This document shows, in pieces, positions 25,404-35,730 of a stretch of 64,000 nt of DNA; position 1 is the stretch's first letter; the number at the start of each line of letters is the position of its first letter. The translations under genes were made by a program, and so were the position numbers. Origin of the DNA: Boswellia sacra (Eukaryota; Streptophyta; Magnoliopsida; Sapindales; Burseraceae); assembly GCA_013180625.2 (NCBI GenBank), contig SNVD02014557.1, forward strand, positions 1 through 64,000, written 5' to 3'. The notes under the pieces are model-generated. The model ran no database searches. It had not been told where the DNA came from and saw nothing but the letters and a program-made list of their open reading frames with translations.

Positions 25404-27468
25404 TTAAATGATGAAATGGATTGTCAATTTGGGTACTAGAGATGGAATTTAATTAATTGCATCAAAAGCAAACATAAGCGGAGGTCCATCAACTCCCACT
25501 CCCAGTATGGCCAATATATATATAAGTTATTTTTCCTTTTTTTATTTTATTAAATAAAGAAAACCCTCATCAATTTTGAAATCCAAAATTACAAGAAAAT
25601 CCATTACTTTAAACATATAAAATGTTAGTGTCTGTGTATTGAGCTAATGTTGAGAGTTGTCGAGTGTTGTTGTTGAGTTCGTTTTTAGTGTTGTGTTGTT
25701 GCTTTGACCAGTGTCAAGAATATTGTTGAGAAATGTGTCGAGTTGATTGTGTAGCTAATATTGTCGAGTGAAGTCAAGAATGTCAAGTGAAGTCGAGTTG
25801 TCGAGGGAAGTCAAGGTGTCGAGTTTGTCGAGTGTTGACTACCAAAGTGTTGAGTAGATGTTCAGTGAAGATTTGTGTCGAGACCATTGTGTTAGAAGTG
25901 TCAAGTGTTGAGCATGGTTGTCAAGCACTTATGCCGAGAGCATTGACAATGAGATTTTTGGTTACAACATGCATGTGTCATGCATGTGTTACGTTTTGAT
26001 CAACTTGTGATGAAACAAGAAAATTAATTTAATTATTATTTTACTGTTTCTAGAGTTATATTTTAGGAAGTAATTGATTTATAAATATATCCTAAGATTA
26101 TGATAATATCTTGTATAAAATTGGAGATTATTTATTTATCCTAATCTCTTTTGGTATTTAATCACTTCCTATTTTATCCTAATCCTAATGTGATGTTCAT
26201 TAGATCTTTTATAGGATTTCTAGGAGATTTCGTCCAAGCCTCTCTCTCTCTATATATATTTCATGTTATAACCAGAAGCCGTGACGTTGAAAAAGAGAGA
26301 GATTAACTGGTTAGCCAATTTGGTTGTGAGAGAGTTTTGACTTTGGCATTCCCTGAATTTATAAAAGATCTTCAACGCAAATTGGGATGCTTTGTTAATT
26401 CGATTCTTTGAGTCTTTGATTCATGTATGAGTGGTAGAATTCGTACATGAGTTGTTGATAAAGTCTGTGAGAGTTAGTAGACACTTGGGGTAACTTGCAG
26501 GTAAGTGTTTACGTAATTCAGCGTCAGACATTGGTTGTTATGTATAACTTAACAATGTGTTGTTAGGTTATCTGTGACAGAGAGTAGGCAGTGTCACTAG
26601 AGTTTAAGATCTTAGCGAGATTTTGTTTGTCAAAGATTAGGTTAGTGTGTGAGAGTGAGTCAGCACTGTAAAAGGTCATAAAGATTGTACAAACAAGAAG
26701 TTAGTGAATTACAGCTCTATAACTGTCTGTGGATATAGGTTATATAATCGAACCACGTAAAAATCCTCTTGTACCAATTTACTTAACAGTTGACTGTTTT
26801 ATTTTATATAACTGTGTACTTCCAGAACTTTCATAAAAAAATGGTTGTCTTGTCTCTTTTTTTCCCCAATCTAAACCATTTTCTATTTTAAACATACAAT
26901 TATATATAAGGCTTGCACATCAGAGGCACAAACTGAAAATGAATATATTGTTAGTGTGAATATATAAACTATGGATTAAACTTGCTAGGATTCGTTGTTC
27001 GGATTTTATTTAGCTATATAGATATTTGCCTTATGAATGGGATCTAACTGTGGTCTCTCTATATGATTATATATTAAAACATATATGTGGCAGCTCATTC
27101 ACAGTGGCGTAATTGCAAAGTTTGTTTTCCGGGTTGCTTGAAAAGGTTTTGAAAAATATTTGGTAAAACTTGATCATACGAGTAAATCTTATTAATCAAA
27201 AACAAAAAAATAAGATACAAGATTATGTACATTAGTTTTAAAAATATAAATTAAATATGAGAAAACAAATTACAAAATTATAATATAATAAAATAAAAAA
27301 TAAACATATGTAATAAGTGTATAATATAAAAATGAGATAAAACATTATCCAAAATTTATTTTAATATACTTCAAATAGTAAAAATCAACCATTATTTGTA
27401 AGAAGAGAGAAGTTACTATATCACACATGAGAAAATAAAAGAGAGCCTACCATTTTGGAGGTACATAA
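25381..27468 (+). repeat. Direct duplication flanking the pararetroviral insert, copy 2
   Basis: Colinear with 20588-21474 once the solo LTR at 25623-26833 and its duplicated 5 bp are removed (about 872 bp remain). Differences from copy 1 are scattered single bases plus a shorter TA tract. Confidence 0.9.
25623..26833 (+). mobile_element. Solo LTR (1211 bp)
   Basis: Starts TGTTAGTG, ends ACTTTCA, with a perfect 5-bp target duplication taaaa (25618-25622 and 26834-26838). The empty site is present in copy 1 near 20835, which proves the insertion. The first 300 bp hold many GTCGAG/GTCAAG/GTTGAG motifs. A TATA box (CTATATATAT) lies near 26250. The orientation is inferred from the TATA box. No internal region remains, so the element was lost by LTR-LTR recombination. 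Confidence 0.85.
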
Positions 27469-27676
27469 ACTGTGGGAGCTTTGGGAGATAGAATATTACA
27501 AATTTTAACGTTATCCAAAATTTATTTTAATATACTTCAAATAGTAAAAATCAACTATTATTTGTAAGAAGAGAGAAGTTACTATATCACACATGAGAAT
27601 ATAAAAGAGAGCCTACCATTTTGGAGGTACATAAAGTGTGGGAGCTTTGGGAGATAGAACATTACAAATTTTATAT
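27345..27676 (+). repeat. 166-bp tandem repeat, two units
   Basis: 27345-27510 and 27511-27676 are near identical, from ttatccaaaa to gatagaa(c/t)attacaaatttta. The repeat extends the end of duplication copy 2. Confidence 0.88.
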
Positions 27677-28560
27677 ATATATAGATACACACACACACCC
27701 CCCACGCACACGCACACGCACGCGCGCGCGCGCACACACACACACACATATCTTTAAGGAATTAAACACAAAACCAAAAAACCAACCGAAAAATCCCAAT
27801 TCTCATAAATATTTTTCCCCGAGCTTAGTAGCGATGGTTGTGTTTGAACATTAGATGTTAAAGTGGTAAATTGGACAAAGGAAGGTAAAGTTGTTTGATG
27901 GTTAATTTTTGAAATATATTTAAGAGTTTATTTTAATTCATTAAATCTAAAGGGGTCAGATAGATTTACTTGATATTGGTTGTTTTTGATAATAAAATTA
28001 TGATGGTATCGTGTAAGTAGTTTTTAGTTAGATTGCAAAACTATTGGATATATATATACACACACACACACACTAAACCTTAGACATGCAAAGTGATTTT
28101 TTTCTTTTATACCACAAATCATTCAACTTAATTAAATTTTTTCTGAAGATCTCAGCTGGCTGCAATAATCAATTTGTGTAATTAATTCTTTTGTCCATTT
28201 ATTTATTTATTCATATTTCAATTCTTCATATCCATGTTTGCATAATTTTGTTTAAAAAATGTGGTGCCACACACACACACACACACACACACATATGCAC
28301 CTTTTTTTTTTCATTCTGATGTAGAAAGACTAAATAGCCAAAGCGTGTTAAATTTCTTATATGATCTATTCAAATTTATAATTTGTTTTTAATTACTTTA
28401 TGATTATATTTATGTTTGACGATAGTTCTTAGTTGGATTTCATTTTCATTAATTTATTTTGATACTCCGATTAAATTACATGATTATACTTTTTTTTTGG
28501 ACAACTTTTACATATTCACAAAATTTGTGAGTGCAAAGGAAAAATATTGAACACTCTCAA
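27677..28560. other. Intergenic with CA/CG microsatellites
   Basis: 27676-27748 is a compound (TA)(CA)(CG)(CA) tract with a cgcgcgcgcgcg core. Further (CA)n tracts lie at about 28060-28073 and 28268-28293. No gene seen; the open frame over the first tract is repeat-derived. Confidence 0.7.
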
Positions 28561-29150
28561 AAAGACAAAACCGCTCTTGATGAACCGTTTCAGATCACTT
28601 CACCTCAGGAGTATGCCCCCGTTCCATTCCTGATTATTGGATATAGTTCTCGGGAAGCCCTCTCGACCCAAGCACCGGAAAGACGAAAATAAAAGCACTC
28701 AGCCAGCTTCATACTCCTTACTCCTAGAGATGCAGAAAATGCCGAAACAGTACGGCATAACAGCTGTATCGTACGCATGTGTAAAAAGAGAAGTGGTTTC
28801 CCTATCCACTGTTTCATTGTTATTTCTCCCGCATTCGCTACTATTATTACTCTCTTTTCATTACTTAAACACTTCCCCTTTTGCTTATCATAAAACACCA
28901 CCCAGAATATGGCTGACTTGAGCGTCGTAGGACACACCCCGGGAAGCCTCGGCGTGTTCTGACGTTCCTCTCTATTTTTCAGCCTATCATTGAGTATTAG
29001 CTCAGCTAAAGGGAAAGCACGCTCCGTGTTTGGACAGGAGCTTCTCTCCTCAGGAACGACCATTGAAGCCAGTCATCTGATAGCAAAATACGTATTCTAC
29101 ACGACATGTGTTCCCCTGTCATTGGTGCAATTTTTTCCGCATCAATAGTA
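28560..29150 (+). mobile_element. Probable gypsy LTR fragment
   Basis: More G/C-rich than its surroundings. It includes GACTTGAGCGTCGTAGG at about 28914, followed by GTTCTGACG, a block typical of plant Ty3/gypsy LTR R/U5 regions. Near the end cattggtgcaatttttt resembles a degraded primer-binding site. Ends and target duplication are not resolved. The 152-codon minus-strand frame at 28605-29063 shows no domain and is taken as antisense to the LTR. Confidence 0.45.
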
Positions 29151-29512
29151 AGAAACTTTAAAGATTTTCAATAATAAATTTTTGTAAATTTATCTTTATG
29201 AATCATGGCAGGTTCAAATCATAAAATAATGGTAATGTTTAGAACTGGGAAATTTTGGCCTTTGTTGTCGATATGACATAACCAACTATATACGATGCGC
29301 GATATTCAACCATATTTTTCTCTGAATGTTTCTAAAACAACTACAGACACTTCCGTGATAGACACAGCTTCAGGATATGATAGGAAATTAATTAGCATAT
29401 TGATCTGAATTTCATGTTCAAAAACAAAACACAATAATTATTACCAGCGGTGTCTAGGTTTCTATCATATTCTATGTCATGAATTTTTATTGTTTCAATT
29501 AATTTGGCTTCC

Positions 29513-29758
29513 TATTAAGGCATAATATTGATTTATTGATTATTTCAGGAAATAGTATTAAAGCATAATATTGATTGATTAATTATTTTAGGAAATAGCT
29601 TATCTTATACAATTGTAATTAGGATTTCTCTGCTGTAATTACTCCTTAACATTTTCCTGTTATTACTTGTTGCCTTTTCTATCATTGTCACATTTATATA
29701 TATTACTCTTTGTAAAATAAAATTATTCAAGCTTCCTCTTTCTTAGCAAGCTTCTATA
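29513..29758 (+). repeat. 5' LTR of the copia element
   Basis: 246 bp, against 203 bp for the 3' LTR. The excess is a tandem duplication of the first ~45-50 bp (TATTAAGGCATAATATTG... and TATTAAAGCATAATATTG...). Otherwise nearly identical to 44132-44334. Confidence 0.9.
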
Positions 29759-29770
29759 TGGTATCAGAGC
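29759..29770 (+). other. tRNA-iMet primer-binding site (copia)
   Basis: TGGTATCAGAGC directly abuts the LTR end; complementary to initiator tRNA-Met, standard for plant copia elements. Confidence 0.93.
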
Positions 29771-29819
29771 ATTCCTGCTCTAACAAGCTTTCTTTCGATC
29801 CTCCTTTTTTTTTTCCATC

Positions 29820-30776
29820 ATGTCTTCAACTATTAGCAAAGAAGTTACAGACAGTACTCCATCATCTGTTAATTCCCTACCATCCCATATTACCAAAATT
29901 GTATCCATCAATGCCTCCACACAATTGCCTCTCAAATTAACGCTTGATAATTTTGCTATATGGCACACTCAACTGCACAACCTTATGCTAGGATATGATC
30001 TTGATGGATATCTTGATGGCACTTTTCCTTGTCAAACTGCCTACATCACATTTCAGGACCAGGTTGTTGTTCATCCAAATCATCGCAAGTGGCTTCGCCA
30101 GGATGCCCTCATCCACCATGCTATCTATTCTTCATCAAGCTTCTCAATTCAGGCCTCTCTCAATGGAATAAAAACAGAAACCGAAGCTTTGCGTAAACTT
30201 CATGACACATATGCCAATAGATCACGGACTCGATATCTCACTCTCCGGGATCTTTTAGCTAAGACATCCAAAGAAGGCAAAACAATCTCTAAATATATGC
30301 ATTCTATTAAAACAATCACTGCTGATCTCGCCCTTATTGGCCATCCGTTAACTAAAGATGAAATTGTTCATCATGTACTACATGGACTGACATCCGATTT
30401 CAAAGAGATTAATGCTACTGTGCGTGCCAGGTCTAATGCTATTAGCTTTGAGGAGTTGCATGAAAAATTAATGGATTATGAACTCCTTCTTAAACTTGAT
30501 GATCGAAAATCTAATGTGCCCAATTTCACTGCTCAATTCACTCAATTTTCCAATACCAACTCAGGTGACCGAAACTGAAACAATTCAAATGGGTTCTCTT
30601 ACAATCATGGTCATCACAATAATCAACAGACTTCACAGACCTCCAATTCTTCTACTCCACGATTTAATAATACTCATAGTGGCCATTCAAATTCTTCTCG
30701 CACCACTTATCAATGGAGGTCGCACACTCACGGTCAGCCATGTGTGATCTGTCAACTCTGTGATCGAGCTGGTCAC
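29820..30776 (+). pseudogene. copia gag, interrupted by copy B in its zinc knuckle
   Basis: The open frame 29820-30578 (252 aa) has the plant copia gag pattern: FAIWHTQLHNLMLGYDLDGYLDG near the N-terminus and the LRDLLAKTSKEGKTISKYM and DYELLLKLDD segments. It then meets a stop. The gag reading resumes to CQLCDRAGH at 30776, where copy B is inserted. The remaining TAKQC of the CCHC knuckle continues at 39965. The product would be nucleocapsid/capsid protein; it cannot be made intact here. Confidence 0.88.
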
Positions 30777-32186
30777 TGATAAGTGTCTATTTATATATCA
30801 TTTTCATATCAATTCGTCCATGTTTCTTTGCTATATTCCTTGGTATTTTTATGTTTTTGTGTGGTTTTGATGTTTGTAGGAGTTTTGGAGCAACTTGCAC
30901 AAAAATGGAGTAAAACCCTTCATTTTCACCTCTGCTAGTCAACCATCTTCTCGGATTTAATTGTATTGATATACAATGAACCCGATGACATATCATATAC
31001 CGTTGAAAAGCTCTCGAAGTCTACTTTTTGGAGAAATTTACGGTTTATGAATCCATTCAGTGTACCGAAAGTTGTAATCAAAACAGTGTAAGAAGTGTAG
31101 AAATGTAATTCCACACATCACTGTAGCATGTATAATACGGGACACTGTAGCACGTTACTGTAGCAGAGTATTTAAACACATTTTAGGGTTTTATTTCATA
31201 ACTTGAAGAGGGGAGAACGTGGAGGAGGCTGCAGCTCTGGAATTCTTTCATCTCTTGGAGTTCTTGAAGGAGAAAGGAAGCTTGGAAAGAGGAAGAACTA
31301 CAATCCAAAGAGAATTACATCAAATTTGCTAAGTTTTTCCCTTCCCTTTCATTTTCTGGAATGTCTCCATGTTGTATTGTATTTACCACGTTCTTAAACA
31401 TGTGTAACTGAATCTGAATTGGTTGAGGGTGATTTCAAAGCCCCTGATATGGTTTTTGTAAGTTGATTGTGTAAGGAATTGTTATCCAATTCTCTAATTG
31501 AAGTTGCTTGTATTCTCCCATATTTAATGCTTATGATTGCTTGCTGATTGTATTTGAGTGGCCAACTGAATATAATCTGGTTGTGATTCATTGCTAGACT
31601 AGAAATCTTGATCCGTAATTGTCTTGAATTTCTAATCATTAGTAGCAAAATTGTGATCAGAGATTACAATTGGAGAATATAACCTAAGTTAAATAATCCG
31701 AGCTTGTGTGTTTATTGCTTAGATCAACCTATCTTTCTTATCATAATGCATCCATTGAATTAAACTCAGAGAGATTGTTCTAGGTTGTTTAATGGATAGA
31801 GATTAAATAAAGAGCTTGTTTTATTTAACAACAAAGTAAGGAAAGATTGGGGTAATAGAGCTTGTTATTATCTACGGTTGATAACTTCAATGCTGTAATT
31901 AGATGACAATTCTACAATTAATTCGCAAATCCATATCTTGTGGTAGAGAAGGATCCCTTAACCAGCTTTCTCCCATTGATTTTCATTCAAATTTACTTTC
32001 TGTTTTGTTATTCTTTACTTGCATTCTTATTTCATTTAGTTAATCAATCAACAAAACCCCCCTCATTTAGTTTATTGTTGCTTTCGAATAACAAATTCAA
32101 TTAGAATCAATCCTCGTGGGAACGATATCTTACTTATCACTTTATTACTTGTGCGACTAGTATACTTGCTAGTTTCGAACGCATCA
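30777..32186 (+). repeat. 5' LTR of copy B
   Basis: 1410 bp, TGATAAGTG...GCATCA. Contains ACTGTAGCA three times (31120, 31144, 31157) just before TATTTAAA (31169-31176), the likely core promoter. An open frame at 31203-31397 recurs in every LTR but starts with TTG and is not called a gene. Confidence 0.95.
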
Positions 32187-32192
32187 AGTTTT

Positions 32193-32210
32193 TGGCGCCG
32201 TTGCCGGGGA
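32193..32210 (+). other. tRNA-Asp primer-binding site (copy B)
   Basis: TGGCGCCGTTGCCGGGGA, an exact 18-nt match to the complement of the tRNA-Asp(GTC) 3' end, six bases after the LTR. Confidence 0.93.
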
Positions 32211-32299
32211 TTGATTTTCTAATCGATTTGTTATTTTGTTTTCATTGTTGATTCATATTTTCTTTGTTTTTCTTTTCTGATTGTTTGTGTTTAGACAAC

Positions 32300-34319
32300 A
32301 TGGCAGTAAACTTCTATCAATTCAGTAGCAGATTTGAGCCACAAGTACCATGGAGAGTAAATGAGGTAAGCACTCCGAACATTGAACAACAACTTTCTGA
32401 GCTAACCTCTCTTGTGGAAAACATGGCTGTAGGAGATATGCAAAAATCTTATGAATGTGGGATATATTCTACGATGGAGCATCCAATCGACATGTATCCA
32501 ACTTTACAAGAAGAATATATGGAACAAGCCAATGCCATGGGTGGATTTCCAGGACAAACGAGGCAATGGTATGATCCTTTCTCTAGCACTTACAATGCTG
32601 GATGGGAAGATCAACATAATTTCAGTTACTGGAATCATCAACCAATCACTCCAAATGTGATACCAAATCGGCAACAAAGTTTCAATCAACCTAAAGTGCA
32701 GCAACCATTTCAAATGCAACCACCACCAATGCCACATCCAGCACCGCAACCAGCTTCGCAAAACTCAGGTATGTCTCTCGAAGATATTGTTAATGCACTT
32801 GCCACTAACACAATGCAATTCCAGCAGGAAACTGGGGCAAGTATCCAAAACTTGGCAAATCAAATGGGACAATTGGCCACTAGCATGAGCAAATTCGAGG
32901 GCCAAGGCTCAGAAGAATTATCTTGTCAAACGGTGATCAATCCAAGAGAGAATTCTTGTGCGATAACTTTGCAAAATGAAGAGCAATTAGATGTCCTGCC
33001 AAAGAAATCACAAACTGATGAAGGAGATGACACCACTTCCACCATGAACAAAACACTGACTTCTAAGGTAGATCTTAAAACTCAAATTCCTTCTTATGTT
33101 ACTCCTCCACCATTTCCTAGCAGATTTGCAAAATCAAAGAAGGAGGAACAAGAACAAGAAATCCTGAAAACTTCTCACAAAATCGAGGTAAATATACCAC
33201 TTCTGGATGCTATCAGCAAGTACCTCGTTATACAAAATGTCTCAAGGAGTTATGCACCAGCAAGAGAAAGTTAAAAGGAAATGAGAAAGTAAGTGTGGGG
33301 GAAAATGTTTCAGCTGTATTGCAAAGAAAAATTCCTCCAAAGTGCAAAGATCCAGGTACGTTCACCATGCCATGCACCATTGGTAAAACCAAGTTTGAAA
33401 GAGTTATGTTAGATTTAGAAGCATCTATTAACATCATACCATATTATATTTATGCTTCTTTAAATCTTAGACCTTTTGCGAAATTGGTATTACCATTCAA
33501 ATTGCTGATCATTTTAATGCATATACCAAAAGAGTTGTGGAAGATGTGCTTGTGCAGGTGAATCAATTGGTTTTCCCAGCAGACTTTTCTGTTCTTGAAA
33601 TAGAGGATGAGACATCTCCTAATCCAACACTGATTCTTATAGGGAGACCATTCTCGAAAACTGTTAGAACCAAGATTGATGTTCATGATGGCACTCTCAT
33701 CATAGAGTTTGATGGCAAGGTGATATTTTTCAATATTTTTGAGGCAATGAGGTACTCTAGTGACTTACATTCGGTTTTTGCAGTTGACGTTGTTGATTCT
33801 TTGCCACAACAATACTTTGAGTTAACTCGCAAGAATGGATTGGATGTAGCTATTAGTGAGCATATAGGGACAGAAAATTCCAATGAGTCAGGAATTTTGA
33901 TACAAGTGTCCAAAGAAATGGAGGAAGCTGTGGCAAGCTTGGATGAGACTATAGCTATCACCACAAATAGGTATGATGGTTCGTATATTGAATTGTCTTT
34001 ATCTAACGAGAAACTTCTTCATTCTGTGATGAAGGTCAATACCGTGGAGCTTAAGTCACTTCCAGATCATTTGAATCATGGATTCTTGGGTGAGAATGGT
34101 ACTTTGCCAATTATGATAGAAATGGGCCTTGCACCACTAAAAGAAGAGAAACGCGTCCGAGTACTTAAAGATCACAAAATAGCTATTGGGTGGATGATTG
34201 CTAACATCCAAGGCCCAGCCATATGCATGGACCGTATCTTGTTGGAAGAAGGATCCAAGCCCATTAGTGAAGCACAGCAGAGATTGGACCCTCCCGTGAT
34301 GGAACCAACGTCGGGCTGA
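32300..34319 (+). pseudogene. gag C-terminus, retropepsin region and RT stub of copy B
   Basis: Three frames are needed: 32300-33274, 33295-33561 and 33537-34319. The first has a Pro/Gln-rich gag tail (MGGFPGQTRQWYDPFSSTYN, then MQPPPMPHPAPQPA). The second has the aspartic-protease-like region, where the expected DLGAS reads DLEAS. The third continues it (ILIGRPFSKTVRTKIDVHDG) and ends in the first residues of reverse transcriptase (DHKIAIGWMIANIQGP, ILLEEGSKPISEAQQRLDPP). There pol stops with MEPTSG at the same point as in A and C. The capsid domain present in C (53803-54468) is missing. Confidence 0.88.
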
Positions 34320-34340
34320 GGACGTTAAACCAAGCGCTTA

Positions 34341-34358
34341 TTGGGAGGCAACCCAATG
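34341..34358 (+). other. Conserved post-pol hairpin block
   Basis: TTGGGAGGCAACCCAATG, whose arms ATTGGG/CCCAAT pair. It is retained in A (about 73-90, minus strand), B and C (about 56283-56300), right after the truncated pol frame. In Athila-type elements a similar block follows the end of pol, which supports an internal RT-to-integrase deletion. Confidence 0.6.
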
Positions 34359-34359
34359 T

Positions 34360-34636
34360 TTTTGAAAAATAAATAAAAAGAAAAGAAAAGAAAAATAAAA
34401 TAAGGTAATAATGATCAATTTTTGTGTCTCGAGGAGATTCCATTTGTAGGTCATCAAATTGATCAGGTTTTATCTGTCTTTGACATCTGTCTTATTTGTT
34501 TTTACTTGTTTTTGACTTTTGTTTGTTATTGTGTTGTTATCTCTTTTATGTGTCTTTAGTTTCTTTTCTGCTCTTTTCTTTTCGTTTCTTTTGTTTAATT
34601 TGGTTATTTCGTACTTTGTGCTCATTTGTGCAACAG
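34360..34636 (+). promoter_or_regulatory. Intron-like leader with splice-acceptor-like end
   Basis: A long T-rich stretch (34470-34620) ends in TTTGTGCAACAG at 34625-34636, the shape of a polypyrimidine tract plus 3' splice site. Copy C matches it with the site at 56579-56590. In Athila elements the downstream env-like ORF is thought to be expressed from a spliced RNA. Here such splicing would bring the cargo close to the RNA 5' end. Inferred from sequence only. Confidence 0.4.
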
Positions 34637-34732
34637 ATTGAGGAAACACCGAAACAAGAATTGAAGCCATTGCTTGAAGGTTTGAAGCGTGCATATCTGG
34701 GAGAAGAACAAACTCAATCGCATTATCGGTAA
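34637..34732 (+). pseudogene. Second, short RT-linker relic
   Basis: Reads EETPKQELKPLLEGLKRAYL, then GEEQTQ, and stops. It has the same ELKPLP-HL-AYLGE pattern found just before the RT domain in gypsy pol. A related stretch (ELKSLPDHLNHGFLGE) already occurs 600 bp upstream, so the element holds two versions. Confidence 0.55.
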
Positions 34733-34755
34733 TATCTCTCCTTTTCTTCTCTTCA

Positions 34756-35308
34756 ATGGATGCTGATATCTTTCTATCGAACCTTCGTAAATATTTCCCT
34801 TCACTTCCTCAAAATGCTGTGTTTAAAATTTATAAAGTACGGATGACTAGACTTTGGGCATTGATGCTCCTAAATGTGCCTGCGATATCCGATGGCTTAT
34901 CGAAGCCAAGGTGAGATTGTCCGGTGAGCCGGACATTAATCTCGCAAATACATGCCTGGTCTAGGAAAGAGCTACTACGCCAAGAGGCGAAGAGCGAAAA
35001 GGTTACAAGTATGTTATAAATGTGCTAGATGGAATTGTAACCAGACTTGTCGTTCATTAGGTTTTGCGTCCAGGAATAGAGAAGATAAACTTTCATTTAT
35101 TAAGAATGGTTTGAGTAATGAGTCGCTGGATAATGTTTTGTTAACTCTCGAGTCACATTCTTGTGGACTTGTTCAGCGTGAATTGCTTAATCTATGGACA
35201 CAATTTCGTGATGAATTGCAGTGTTATAGTCTAGGGAATCTGACTAAAAACGACCCTGTTTGCCAGTTTATAAGAAAACTGGATGGGAAGCAAATCCCCG
35301 ACTCATAG
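34756..35308 (+). pseudogene. Virus-like basic Cys-rich protein gene, frameshifted (copy B)
   Basis: Homologous to the intact frame at 56710-57264 in copy C. B carries two single-base losses relative to C, near 34880 and 34946, so the first 65 or so codons are out of frame. An ATG at 34952 still opens a 118-codon frame that includes the basic SYYAKRRRAKR block and the Cys cluster CYKCARWNCNQTC. A shorter product with the finger is therefore possible but would lack the N-terminal region. See the copy C entry for family and function. Confidence 0.7.
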
Positions 35309-35533
35309 AAGGCGTTTCAGCCGTTACTGGACGTAAAACCAGAGGAAGATGTGAGCCACAATCACAACTACTTGTATATTTGAATGTGTGTTGTTGTTGT
35401 AGAATTTTTTTTCTTGTTTCGTTTGATCTGATTATCAATGTTGTTTTTGTGTTGTTGTTGTTTGTTGATTTTGTTTGTTTTAATTTCAAGTTTTCTTTTT
35501 GACAAACCATATGACTACCCTATGCCATAAGTA

Positions 35534-35730
35534 CACGTGGGAGACAAGTGTGGAGGTTTTGTCAACCTCCACCGAAAGTGTATCTCTATTTTTTATGCTT
35601 CACGTGGGAGACAAGTGTGGGGGTTTTGTCAACCCCCGCCGAAAGTGTATCTCCATTTTCCATGCTTCACGTGGGAGACAAGTGTGTAGGTTTTGTCAAA
35701 CCTCGCCGAAAGCATATCTCATTTTTTCAA
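35534..35730 (+). promoter_or_regulatory. Three 67-bp repeats with G-box/ABRE motifs and hairpins upstream of LOG
   Basis: CACGTGG occurs at 35534-35540, 35601-35607 and 35668-35674, exactly 67 bp apart. CACGTGG is the core bound by plant bZIP/bHLH factors. Each unit continues GAGACAAGTGTG and a perfect inverted repeat with loop TTGTC or TGTC: 35550-35572 (9 bp), 35617-35639 (9 pairs, one G-T) and 35688-35703 (6 bp). A degenerate fourth unit (CCCCCACCGAAAGTATG) ends near 35780. The array may act as an enhancer in DNA, as structured leader RNA, or both. Confidence 0.75.

Noticed and set aside
28605..29063. 152-codon minus-strand frame
   Set aside because: Overlaps what looks like a gypsy LTR and has no recognisable domain. 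It is one of the longer unexplained frames, so the rejection is not firm.
30787..30996. 69-codon minus-strand frame repeated at 38561, 52127, 59882 and 60286
   Set aside because: Antisense to the LTR U3; its conservation follows from LTR identity.
31203..31397. 64-codon frame beginning KRGERGGGCSSG that recurs in every Athila LTR copy
   Set aside because: It starts with TTG, lies in the LTR, and recurs only because the LTR is repeated. No domain.
32504..32761. Minus-strand frames across gag, and the plus-strand shadow at 32451-32660
   Set aside because: Other-frame shadows of the gag relic. The same shadows occur in copy A.
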